From Clostridium sp. BJN0001 (lineage in GTDB: Bacteria; Bacillota; Clostridia; Clostridiales; Clostridiaceae), in NCBI RefSeq assembly GCF_022869825.1, contig NZ_CP094971.1:249501-313500 (forward strand): 64,000 nucleotides of DNA. The letters run 5' to 3'. Position 1 is the stretch's first letter. Each line of letters starts with the position of its first letter. A program made the translations under genes and the position numbers. Under the pieces are notes generated by a model. The model saw only the letters and a list, made by a program, of their open reading frames with translations, was not told the DNA's origin and did no database searches. Positions 34,697 through 42,667 of the stretch are shown one piece after another.

Positions 34697-35551
34697 TTGA
34701 GTGATTTTTTTGCAATGCTAGTAAAAACTTTTTCTAATATATCAGTATGGGCAGTGCTTGATATATTAGTTGTTTCTATGATATTTTATAAAGGTTATAC
34801 ATTAATAAAAGAAACAAGAGCAGAACAGCTTTTAAAAGGTATACTTCTTATAGTTGCACTTATACCTATAAGTTATTTTTTAAAGCTCGATATGCTTAAT
34901 TTTATTTTAAATAAAACACTTACAATAGGAGTTTTATCTGTTGTTATAATCTTTCAACCTGAAATAAGAAGAGCGCTTGAACATATAGGAAGAAGTGCAT
35001 TTGATGACAATCATCAGATAAATAAAGAAAGAGTTAATACTATGATAAATGAAGTAGTAACTGCAGTAGAAAATTTGGCACAGTCAAAAACAGGTGCGTT
35101 AATAGTAATTGAACAGACAACAGGCTTAAATGAACTCATAGCCTCAGGAACAATGATTGATGCAGTTACAACATCAAATCTTCTTGAAAATATATTCGTA
35201 GTAAATACACCACTTCATGATGGTGCAACAATAATAAGAAATAATAGAATACTTGCATCAGGATGTGTACTTCCTCTTACAAATAATGTGAACATAAATA
35301 AAAAGCTTGGAACAAGACATAGAGCAGCGATTGGTCTTTCTGAAGTCTCAGATGCTCTTATAATAATTGTATCTGAAGAAACAGGAGTTATATCACTTGC
35401 TATAAATGGTAATTTAACAAGAAATTATAACAAAGACAAATTAAGAAGTGTACTTACAGCGATAATTGAGAATAAGGCAAAGAATAATGTGGTAACAGCT
35501 GGAGAGAAGGTGAAGTCATGGATAAAGATGAAAAAATTTCTAAATCGATAA
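34697..35551 (+). CDS. cdaA: Diadenylate cyclase CdaA
   Basis: The 284-residue protein makes c-di-AMP from ATP. It has three N-terminal membrane helices (up to about residue 80) and a DisA_N cyclase domain with FQPEIRRALEHIGR, LHDGATIIR (DGA about 174) and LGTRHRAAIGLSE (RHR about 207). The TTG at 34697 has GAGGTGAG about 5 bases upstream; the in-frame GTG at 34688 overlaps that site. It overlaps cdaR by 34 bases, the usual cdaA-cdaR pairing. Confidence 0.95.
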   Translation: MSDFFAMLVKTFSNISVWAVLDILVVSMIFYKGYTLIKETRAEQLLKGILLIVALIPISYFLKLDMLNFILNKTLTIGVLSVVIIFQPEIRRALEHIGRSAFDDNHQINKERVNTMINEVVTAVENLAQSKTGALIVIEQTTGLNELIASGTMIDAVTTSNLLENIFVVNTPLHDGATIIRNNRILASGCVLPLTNNVNINKKLGTRHRAAIGLSEVSDALIIIVSEETGVISLAINGNLTRNYNKDKLRSVLTAIIENKAKNNVVTAGEKVKSWIKMKKFLNR

Positions 35552-36735
35552 TAGTAAAACTTATTTGTTTGCTTATATCGACATGTTTATGGTTTTATGT
35601 AAGTAATGTTGAAAACCCTACAAGAACTTCAAAGATAAAAAATGTTCCTGTACAGCTTATAAATCTTTCATCTCTTCAAGATGCAGGACTTGCAATTTCG
35701 GAGAACCAGGACTTTACGGTTGATTTAAGCCTTGAAGGCTCATCAAAAAATGTAATTAATGCCAAAGTTGAAGATTTTAAAGTAGAGGCTGATATGTCAG
35801 CATATGCCTTAAAAGAAGGAGAAAATTTAATACCTATCAAGATAGTTGACTATCCTGAAAATGTAAGTATAAAAAATAATGGTGTACTCGCAGTAAAGGT
35901 AAAGCTTGAGAAGATGATTCAAAAGGATATAGATTTGGTTTCAAAAGTTGATATATCATATAAAGACAACATATATGAGAAAGATAAAAAGATATCACCA
36001 TCAAAAGTAACAATATCAGGGCCTCAAAGTGCAGTTGACAGAGTTACGCAAGCTGTTATTGAAGGTGAAGAAAAAAATGTAGACAGGAATATGGAAGCAT
36101 CATATGATATTCAATTTATAGATCAAAAAGGAAATAAAGTATCTAATATAGATTCAAATTATAATAAAGCACAGCTAGAAATTGAGGTAAGCAGTGGTAA
36201 AAGTGTGCCTGTGACTGTAAAAACACAGTCCAATATAAAAGAGGGATATATATTAGAATCTGCACTCCCTTCTTCTGAATCTGTAGTAATTATAGGAAAT
36301 ACGGACAATCTAAATAATATATCAGAGATAGAAACTGAACCGATAGATTTATCAGAAATTACAGGAGATACTGAAATTTCTGCAAAGTTAAAACTTCCAA
36401 ACAATATTACACTTTTCAATGGAGAAGATAAAATTAAAGTAGAAATAAAAGTTGTGGCTGCTAAAAACCCAACAAGTGTAATGAGTGTAAAAGTAAATTG
36501 TAATAATTTAAAAGACGAGTTTGCTATTAAAAATGAAAATATAGTAACGAGTGTTACATTCTCAGGAAACACTGAAGATTTAAAATCATTAACTGCAAAA
36601 GATATAGAAGCTTCTGTTGATCTTTCACAGATATCAGAAGAGGGAACGTACAATTTTAAGCCTTCAGTTACTACGAAGAAAAATATTGAAGTATCTGCGG
36701 TGTCAGAAGTAAGTATTACGATAAATAAGAAATAA
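35518..36735 (+). CDS. cdaR: CdaA regulator, YbbR-domain protein
   Basis: The 405-residue protein has one N-terminal membrane helix (about 11-29) and four tandem YbbR-like domains outside, e.g. NVPVQLINLS, KKISPSKVTISGPQSAVDRV, SALPSSESVVIIGNTDNLNN and NIVTSVTFSGNTEDLKSL. In Firmicutes it binds and modulates CdaA. Its start lies inside cdaA with GAAGGTGA upstream. The usual third gene glmM is not next; it lies about 15 kb downstream. Confidence 0.92.
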   Translation: MDKDEKISKSIIVKLICLLISTCLWFYVSNVENPTRTSKIKNVPVQLINLSSLQDAGLAISENQDFTVDLSLEGSSKNVINAKVEDFKVEADMSAYALKEGENLIPIKIVDYPENVSIKNNGVLAVKVKLEKMIQKDIDLVSKVDISYKDNIYEKDKKISPSKVTISGPQSAVDRVTQAVIEGEEKNVDRNMEASYDIQFIDQKGNKVSNIDSNYNKAQLEIEVSSGKSVPVTVKTQSNIKEGYILESALPSSESVVIIGNTDNLNNISEIETEPIDLSEITGDTEISAKLKLPNNITLFNGEDKIKVEIKVVAAKNPTSVMSVKVNCNNLKDEFAIKNENIVTSVTFSGNTEDLKSLTAKDIEASVDLSQISEEGTYNFKPSVTTKKNIEVSAVSEVSITINKK

Positions 36736-36761
36736 AGATAAGCGAAAGACGGTGATAGAAT

Positions 36762-38366
36762 TTGCCTATTAGAATTAATAATCTTCATCTAAATCTTGAT
36801 GAAGATAAAGATGACTTAAAGAAGAAAGCACGTAAAAAGCTTGGAATTTCTGAAAATGCTATAAAGAATATTGAAATTATCAAAGAGAGCTTAGATGCGA
36901 GAAAGAAAAATGATATTAAGTTTAATTATTCTATAGATGTTTATACTGAAGATGATGAAAAAGTTTTAAAATCTGCACATAGTAAAGATATAAGATTTGA
37001 AGAAATAGAAAAAAGAGAAGATATAATTCATGGAAATGAAAAACTTATAGAGCGTCCTGTCATAATAGGATTTGGCCCTGCGGGAATATTTGCAGCTTTA
37101 ACTTTAGCTAAAAATGGTTATAAACCTATTGTGTATGAACGTGGCGAAAATGTGGATAAAAGAACAAAGACTGTTAATAACTTTTGGAAAACAGGAAAGT
37201 TAAATACAGAATCAAATGTTCAGTTTGGAGAAGGTGGAGCAGGAGCTTTTTCAGATGGAAAATTAACAACAAGAATAAAAGATCACAGATGTTCATTTAT
37301 TTTAGATGAATTTATTAAATCTGGTGCACCAGAAGAGATAAAATATCAGGCAAAGGCGCATGTAGGAACTGATCTTTTAAAAGGTGTCGTTAAAAATATA
37401 AGAAAGCAGATAATTGATTTAGGCGGAGAAGTAAATTTTGAATCAAAGCTTGAGAAAATAGAAATATCTGAAGGAAAGCTAAAAGCTATCGTAGTAAATG
37501 GAATAAGAAGAGAATGTAATGCTCTTATTCTTGCAATAGGTCATTCATCAAGAGATACGTATGAAATGATCTATGATGAGGGAGTAAATATGGAGGCAAA
37601 AGCTTTTGCAATAGGGGTTAGAGCTGAACATCCACAGGAAATTATAAATATAAGCCAGTATGGAAAATATTTTGATCATCCAAAGCTTCATGCAGCTGAT
37701 TATAGACTTTCATATCAGTCAGCAAAGTTAAAGCGTGGAATATATTCATTCTGTATGTGCCCTGGAGGAATAGTTGTAGCAGCAGCATCTGAAAAGGAAA
37801 GGCTTGTTTCAAATGGTATGAGTTATCATGCAAGAGATGGCGTAAATGCTAATTCAGCTCTTGTAGTTACAGTAAATCCAGATGATTTTAAAGGTTCTTC
37901 TCCACTTAGAGGAATGTATTTTCAAAGACATTACGAAAGCCTAGCGTATAAATTAGGAGGTGGAGGATATAAAGCTCCTGTGCAGCTTGTTGGAGATTTC
38001 TTAAAAGATAGAAAGAGTACAAAGCTTGGAAGCGTAAAGCCTTCATATACAGCAGGATATGTTTTTGAGGAGCTTAAAAATTGTCTTCCATCATACGTTA
38101 TTGATGGATTAAAAGAAGGAATAATAAATTTTGATTCAAAGATTAAAGGCTATGGTATGGATGATGCTGTTCTTACTGGAATAGAAACAAGAACATCAGC
38201 ACCTGTAAGGATAGATAGAAACAAAAATTTAGAGTCAATAAACGTGTCAGGCCTTTATCCATGCGGAGAAGGTGCAGGGTTTGCAGGGGGAATAATTTCA
38301 GCAGCAGTTGACGGAATTAAGTCAGCAGAAAGCCTAATTACGAAATATAGTGAAAATATCAATTAA
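36762..38366 (+). CDS. FAD-dependent dehydrogenase (COG2509 type)
   Basis: The 534-residue flavoprotein has an N-terminal domain of about 85 residues, the FAD-binding IIGFGPAGIFAALTLAKNGYK (about 100), VQFGEGGAGAFSDGKLTTR, LILAIGHSSRDTYEM, FCMCPGGIVVAAASEKERLV and a C-terminal SGLYPCGEGAGFAGGIISAA dinucleotide-binding loop. This is the uncharacterised NAD(FAD)-utilizing dehydrogenase family common in Clostridia. TTG start with GGTGAT upstream. It follows cdaR by 26 bases and may be cotranscribed. Confidence 0.88.
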   Translation: MPIRINNLHLNLDEDKDDLKKKARKKLGISENAIKNIEIIKESLDARKKNDIKFNYSIDVYTEDDEKVLKSAHSKDIRFEEIEKREDIIHGNEKLIERPVIIGFGPAGIFAALTLAKNGYKPIVYERGENVDKRTKTVNNFWKTGKLNTESNVQFGEGGAGAFSDGKLTTRIKDHRCSFILDEFIKSGAPEEIKYQAKAHVGTDLLKGVVKNIRKQIIDLGGEVNFESKLEKIEISEGKLKAIVVNGIRRECNALILAIGHSSRDTYEMIYDEGVNMEAKAFAIGVRAEHPQEIINISQYGKYFDHPKLHAADYRLSYQSAKLKRGIYSFCMCPGGIVVAAASEKERLVSNGMSYHARDGVNANSALVVTVNPDDFKGSSPLRGMYFQRHYESLAYKLGGGGYKAPVQLVGDFLKDRKSTKLGSVKPSYTAGYVFEELKNCLPSYVIDGLKEGIINFDSKIKGYGMDDAVLTGIETRTSAPVRIDRNKNLESINVSGLYPCGEGAGFAGGIISAAVDGIKSAESLITKYSENIN

Positions 38367-38432
38367 TTTTCTGAAAATTTAGCTTTTTGACTATATTTTT
38401 GTTAAAATATATATGGAGAGCTTTATAAGCGA

Positions 38433-38461
38433 TTGACACAAAATTAACAATATAAGATAAT
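38433..38461 (+). promoter_or_regulatory. Promoter of ptb-buk
   Basis: TTGACA (38433) and GATAAT (38456) with a 17-base spacer, 40 bases before the ptb start. Confidence 0.75.
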
Positions 38462-38501
38462 TATTATATAAATATATGAAAGGTTAGAGGTGCATAATAA
38501 A

Positions 38502-39416
38502 ATGAGTAAAAATTTTGCAGATTTATTTTCAAGATTAAAAGAAATACCTACTAAAAAAGTAGCAGTAGCAGTAGCACAAGACGAACCCGTATTAGAGGCT
38601 ATAAAAGAAGCTTATGAAAAGGGAATAGCTAACGCTATATTAGTAGGAGATAAAGAAAAGATTCATGCAGTTGCAGATAAAATTGACATGGATTTAAAGA
38701 ATTTTGAAATAATGGATGTAAAGGATCCTAGAAAAGCAACACTTGAAGCTGTTAAGCTTGTATCAAGCGGAAATGCTGATATGCTTATGAAAGGTCTTGT
38801 AGATACAAAGACATTCTTAAGAAACGTATTAAATAAAGAAGTTGGTTTAAGAACTGGAAAGACAATGTCTCATGTTGCAGTATTTGAAATTGAAGGATGG
38901 GATAGATTATTCTTCTTAACTGATGTTGCATTTAATACATATCCAGAATTAAAGGATAAGATTGCAATAATAAATAATGCAGTAACAGTTGCACATGCAT
39001 GTGGACTTGAAAATCCAAAGGTTGGAGTTGTATGCCCAGTTGAAGTTGTAAATCCAAACATGCCATCAACAGTTGATGCAGCATTACTTGCAAAGATGAG
39101 CGACAGAGGACAATTCAGAGGATGCGTTGTTGACGGACCATTTGCACTTGATAATGCTATTTCTTTAGAATCTGCTAGACATAAGGGAGTTAAGGGAGAT
39201 GTCGCAGGACAAGCCGATATATTAATGCTTCCAAACATCGAAACAGGAAATGTTATGTATAAGACATTAACTTATTTTGCACCTGCTAAAAACGGATGTC
39301 TTTTAGTTGGAACTTCAGCTCCAGCAATTTTAACTTCAAGATCTGATACTTTTGAAACAAAGGTAAATTCTATAGCACTTGCAGCATTAGTTGCTCATAA
39401 TAACAGCTGTAAATAA
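38502..39416 (+). CDS. ptb: Phosphate butyryltransferase
   Basis: The roughly 304-residue enzyme converts butyryl-CoA and phosphate to butyryl phosphate in butyrate fermentation. It matches the PTA_PTB family in length and motifs: MKGLVDTKTFLRNVLN, GLRTGKTMSHVAVFEI, FLTDVAFNTYP, VVDGPFALDNAISLESA and ADILMLPNIETGNVMYKTL. The pairing with buk 17 bases downstream supports butyrate over acetate. ATG 38502 follows AGAGG; a GTG at 38490 is possible. Confidence 0.96.
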   Translation: MSKNFADLFSRLKEIPTKKVAVAVAQDEPVLEAIKEAYEKGIANAILVGDKEKIHAVADKIDMDLKNFEIMDVKDPRKATLEAVKLVSSGNADMLMKGLVDTKTFLRNVLNKEVGLRTGKTMSHVAVFEIEGWDRLFFLTDVAFNTYPELKDKIAIINNAVTVAHACGLENPKVGVVCPVEVVNPNMPSTVDAALLAKMSDRGQFRGCVVDGPFALDNAISLESARHKGVKGDVAGQADILMLPNIETGNVMYKTLTYFAPAKNGCLLVGTSAPAILTSRSDTFETKVNSIALAALVAHNNSCK

Positions 39417-39433
39417 TATAAGGAGAGATGAAG

Positions 39434-40501
39434 ATGGCTTATAAATTATTAATTATAAATCCAGGTTCAACATCAACTAAAATTGGTGTTTATGAAGATG
39501 AAAAAGAAGTTTTTGAAGAGACTTTAAGACATACAAATGAAGAACTAAAACAGTTTAAAGAAATTTATGATCAGTTTCAGTTTAGAAAAGATGTTATTGT
39601 AAAGGTACTTAAAGAAAACAATTTTGATATGAAGTCATTAAATGCCATAGTTGGAAGAGGCGGACTTTTAAAGCCAGTTGAAGGCGGAACTTATGCTGTA
39701 AATGATGCTATGGTTGAAGACTTAAAGGTAGGAGTACAAGGACCTCATGCTTCAAACTTAGGTGGAATTTTAGCAAGATCAATTGCTGATGAATTAAATA
39801 TACCATCATATATCGTTGATCCAGTTGTAACTGATGAATTAGCTGACGTTGCAAGATATTCAGGAACTCCTGATATTCCAAGAAAGAGTAAATTCCATGC
39901 TTTAAATCAGAAAGCAGTTGCTAAGAGATATGGAAGAGAGTCAAAAAAAGGATACGAAAACTTAAACCTTGTTGTTGTACACATGGGTGGTGGAGTATCA
40001 GTTGGAGCTCATAATCATGGAAAAGTTGTTGATGTAAACAATGCACTTGATGGAGACGGCCCATTCTCACCAGAGAGAGCAGGAGCAGTTCCAGCAGGAG
40101 ATTTAATAAAGATGTGCTTTAGCGGAAAGTATTCTGAAGAAGAAGTATACAGCAAAGTAGTTGGAAAAGGCGGATTTGTTGGATACTTAAATACTAACGA
40201 TGTAAAGGGAACAATTGATAAGATGGAAGCTGGAGATAAAGAATGTGAAAAAATCTACAAAGCTTTCTTATATCAATTAACTAAATCAGTAGGAGAAATG
40301 GCAGCAGCACTTAACGGAAAAGTTGACCAGATTATCTTAACTGGAGGAATTGCATATTCTCCAACACTTGTACCAGATTTAAAGGCAAATGTTGAATGGA
40401 TTGCACCAGTTACTGTTTACCCTGGTGAAGATGAATTATTAGCATTAGCACAGGGTGCTATCGCAGTATTAAGCGGTAAGGAAAAAGCTAAGGTATACTA
40501 A
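39434..40501 (+). CDS. buk: Butyrate kinase
   Basis: The 355-residue enzyme makes butyrate and ATP from butyryl phosphate. It belongs to the acetokinase/ASKHA family: [72 protein letters not shown] and [17 protein letters not shown] 39434 lies 7 bases after AAGGAGAG; the ATG at 39428 is too close. Codon choice in ptb and buk is regular, as in highly expressed genes. A mosaic repeat and a very strong terminator follow. Confidence 0.97.
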   Translation: MAYKLLIINPGSTSTKIGVYEDEKEVFEETLRHTNEELKQFKEIYDQFQFRKDVIVKVLKENNFDMKSLNAIVGRGGLLKPVEGGTYAVNDAMVEDLKVGVQGPHASNLGGILARSIADELNIPSYIVDPVVTDELADVARYSGTPDIPRKSKFHALNQKAVAKRYGRESKKGYENLNLVVVHMGGGVSVGAHNHGKVVDVNNALDGDGPFSPERAGAVPAGDLIKMCFSGKYSEEEVYSKVVGKGGFVGYLNTNDVKGTIDKMEAGDKECEKIYKAFLYQLTKSVGEMAAALNGKVDQIILTGGIAYSPTLVPDLKANVEWIAPVTVYPGEDELLALAQGAIAVLSGKEKAKVY

Positions 40502-40640
40502 AGGACAAATGACAAAGAACAAATGACAAATTAAATGACAAAGGACAAATGTGGAGGTTTCTGCTTAGGCACAGAAACCCCAAAACTTATGAGCTTTCGC
40601 TTCAGGCGAAAGCTTTTTGTCTTTTGTGACCTGTCATTTG
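40502..40640 (+). repeat. Mosaic intergenic repeat, copy C
   Basis: It starts at the base after the buk stop codon with heptamers (AAGGACAAATGACAAAGAAC and onward), then GTTTCTGC..CAGAAAC (40557-40578), AGCTTTCGC..GCGAAAGCT (40592-40614) and TGTCATTTG at the end. The GCGAGAATCGC and GAAATTCC palindromes are absent. Confidence 0.85.
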
Positions 40641-40641
40641 A

Positions 40642-40699
40642 AAAAAAGTGTCTATATAAAAATGATGATTAAAAATCATTTTTATATAGACACTTTTTT
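40642..40699. terminator. Very strong terminator hairpin after buk
   Basis: A perfect 25-bp inverted repeat (arms 40642-40666 and 40675-40699, loop GATTAAAA) ends in six T. The core reads AAGTGTCTATATAAAAATGA. Confidence 0.93.
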
Positions 40700-40727
40700 G
40701 CATTTTAGATTTATTTTTATATAAATA

Positions 40728-40756
40728 TTGCCAACGTAACAATGTTATGTTATACT
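40728..40756 (+). promoter_or_regulatory. Promoter of yhbD-like gene
   Basis: TTGCCA (40728) and TATACT (40751) with a 17-base spacer that contains the near-palindrome GTAACAATGTTAT, a possible operator for the MerR-like protein encoded next. Confidence 0.55.
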
Positions 40757-40789
40757 AAACGCATAAAATAAAAAAGTGGGAGTGAGTAT

Positions 40790-41434
40790 ATGGAAGAGGA
40801 CAACTTAATTTCTAAAAAAGAATTGCTTAAAATAACGAATATATCATATGGTCAATTATATAGATGGAAGAGGAAAGACCTTATACCTGAGGATTGGTTC
40901 ATAAAAAAATCTAGCTTTACTGGACAAGAAACATTTTTTCCAAGAAAAGAAATATTAGATAGAATAGAAAAAATAAAGAATCTTAAGGAAGATGTGTCTT
41001 TAGATGAGTTAGCAAAAATCTTTTCACCTAATCTTTCATCAGTATTTTTGGAAGAAAACGAAATACTTAAACAAAACATTGTTTCACAAGCTGCAATAAA
41101 TTTATATAAAGATGTTCATAAAGAAAGTAATGGATTTTATTTCAATGAGCTACTATTTATTAGTATTGTGGATAAATTTATTAAATCGGGTAAGGCAAGT
41201 TTAGAAGAGGGTAGATTGGTTTTAGATACATTAGAAAAGAACTATAAAAATTTTGATGGCAGATGTTGTGATGTAGTGCTTATGAGAAAATTTGGAGTAG
41301 GAATATGTTTCTTAATGTTAATACCAAATGAAATATATATTGAAAGCGAAGCTATACTTGTATTAAAGGTGAATGCTGCAGAATGTGTAGAAAAATTAAA
41401 GTCAAAAATAAATTATAATGAAGGGAAGTTTTAA
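40790..41434 (+). CDS. YhbD-like MerR-type DNA-binding protein (DUF4004)
   Basis: The 214-residue protein begins with a MerR-like helix-turn-helix (LISKKELLKITNISYGQLYR, WKRKDLIPEDWFIKKSSFTG, FFPRKEILDRIEKIK) and continues with a helical domain typical of YhbD/DUF4004. In Bacillus subtilis yhbD adjoins the bactofilin genes yhbE-yhbF, and here a bactofilin-like gene starts one base after the stop, so the partnership is kept. GTGGGAGTGAG precedes the ATG. Confidence 0.82.
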   Translation: MEEDNLISKKELLKITNISYGQLYRWKRKDLIPEDWFIKKSSFTGQETFFPRKEILDRIEKIKNLKEDVSLDELAKIFSPNLSSVFLEENEILKQNIVSQAAINLYKDVHKESNGFYFNELLFISIVDKFIKSGKASLEEGRLVLDTLEKNYKNFDGRCCDVVLMRKFGVGICFLMLIPNEIYIESEAILVLKVNAAECVEKLKSKINYNEGKF

Positions 41435-41435
41435 A

Positions 41436-42158
41436 ATGGAGGAAAAATTAATTGATATGAAAATTTCTGGTTCTGGTAAAATCGGTGGTGGAAAATATAA
41501 TGAGATAAAGATAAGTGGATCAGCTAAAATTGAAGGAGATATAGAGTGCTCTAGCTACAGATGTTCAGGTTCTTCTTCTGCAAGTTCAAATATAAAGGCT
41601 GAAACAATTAAGATTAGCGGCAGCACTAAAATTATGAAATCACTAAATACTAATGAATTATCAATAAGCGGTTCTTCTCATATATTAGGTGATGTTAATG
41701 CCAAAAAAGTAAAAATAAGCGGATCGTATAATGTTGGAGGAAATCTTCATACAGAAGATATAAAAACATCAGGAATGCTATCTGTAGGTGGTGACTGTGA
41801 AGCAGAAAACTTTAATGCTCAAGGTGGATTTAACATAGGCGGATTATTAAATGCAGGAAATATTGATGTAGAGATTTATGGAAACTGCAAAGCAAAAGAT
41901 ATAGGTGGAGAAAATATAAAAGTAAAACTTGGTAGAAGTCACTTATTTGCTAGGATGTTAAATATTTTTATGACAAATAGAAAGCTTGAAGCAGATACAA
42001 TTGAAGGTGATGATGTTTTTCTTGAAAATACTACAGCAAGGATAGTAAGAGGAAATAACGTTATAATAGGAGATAACTGCAATATCGATACTGTAGAATA
42101 TAGAAATGAAATAAATATAAACAGTAATTATAAGACTGTTTGCAAAAAAATAGATTAA
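41436..42158 (+). CDS. Polymer-forming cytoskeletal protein (bactofilin-like, YhbE/YhbF type)
   Basis: The 240-residue protein is a series of short beta-helix repeats around ISGSGKIGGG, IKISGSAKIEGDI, IKISGSTKI, LSISGSSHILGDV and VKISGSYNVGGNL, the bactofilin pattern. The later part (NIDVEIYGNCKAKDIGGENI, LENTTARIVRGNNVIIGDNC) keeps the beta-helical rhythm. It should self-assemble into filaments. ATG 41436 follows AAGGGA at 8 bases; the ATG at 41418 lies inside yhbD. Operon of two with the yhbD-like gene, closed by a terminator. Confidence 0.87.
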   Translation: MEEKLIDMKISGSGKIGGGKYNEIKISGSAKIEGDIECSSYRCSGSSSASSNIKAETIKISGSTKIMKSLNTNELSISGSSHILGDVNAKKVKISGSYNVGGNLHTEDIKTSGMLSVGGDCEAENFNAQGGFNIGGLLNAGNIDVEIYGNCKAKDIGGENIKVKLGRSHLFARMLNIFMTNRKLEADTIEGDDVFLENTTARIVRGNNVIIGDNCNIDTVEYRNEININSNYKTVCKKID

Positions 42159-42162
42159 ATGA

Positions 42163-42208
42163 GAATGTAAAGAAATTTGTTTACACAAATCTCTCTACAT
42201 TCTTTTAT
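42163..42208. terminator. Terminator between convergent genes
   Basis: GAATGTAAAGAAATTTGT pairs with ACAAATCTCTCTACATTC, followed by TTTTATTTTTT. Confidence 0.85.
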
Positions 42209-42546
42209 TTTTTATAGTTTATAAATTTATTTTCTTCTAATATAGCAAAGAATTTTGCAAGCCTTGTATAAAATGAATTTTCACTATTATCGTCAAAATC
42301 ATCTCTTACTTTATCAGCTATTGAGCTTATATCGCTTGTTCCATCTATAGCTTTCCAGACTATGCTGCCATATGTATCAAGTTCTATTTTACTTATCTTT
42401 GGTCTACTAAAAATAGTCTGTGCGATTTTATTAAAGAAACCTTTATTTATTACGTCTATTGTTACAATTCCATCTTTAGATACGTTCCATTTAAATTCTT
42501 GATTTATAACTGGTACATAATCTAAATAATTTACGTCTTTTTTCAT
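42205..42546 (-). CDS. PqqD-family protein
   Basis: The 113-residue protein fits the PqqD/RRE fold used as a peptide-recognition module: VPVINQEFKWNVSKDGIVTI, the central LDTYGSIVWKAIDGTSDISS and a C-terminal helix with FYTRLAKFFAILEENKFI. PqqD proteins usually deliver a precursor peptide to a radical SAM enzyme; no such gene or precursor is nearby, so this is an orphan whose role is unknown. AGGAGGA precedes the ATG. Confidence 0.8.
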   Translation of the reverse strand: MKKDVNYLDYVPVINQEFKWNVSKDGIVTIDVINKGFFNKIAQTIFSRPKISKIELDTYGSIVWKAIDGTSDISSIADKVRDDFDDNSENSFYTRLAKFFAILEENKFINYKK

Positions 42547-42609
42547 GGTTCTAAATCCTCCTATAATAGTATTGTTAGCTTATTAATTAAAAAAATACTA
42601 TTTAAAAAG

Positions 42610-42648
42610 CAATATGGCTGCTACATATTTAATGTGTAGCAGCCAATA
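42610..42648 (-). terminator. Terminator of the OPT transporter gene
   Basis: GGCTGCTACATA and its complement form a stem of about 12 bp (42616-42644). On the minus strand it is followed by a T-rich tract. Confidence 0.8.
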
Positions 42649-42667
42649 AAGTTATTTATTATCTAAA

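Noticed and set aside
38395..38450. TTGTTAA and TTAACAA half-sites upstream of ptb, suggestive of a Rex operator.
   Set aside because: The halves are about 45 bases apart rather than 4, so they do not form a Rex site.
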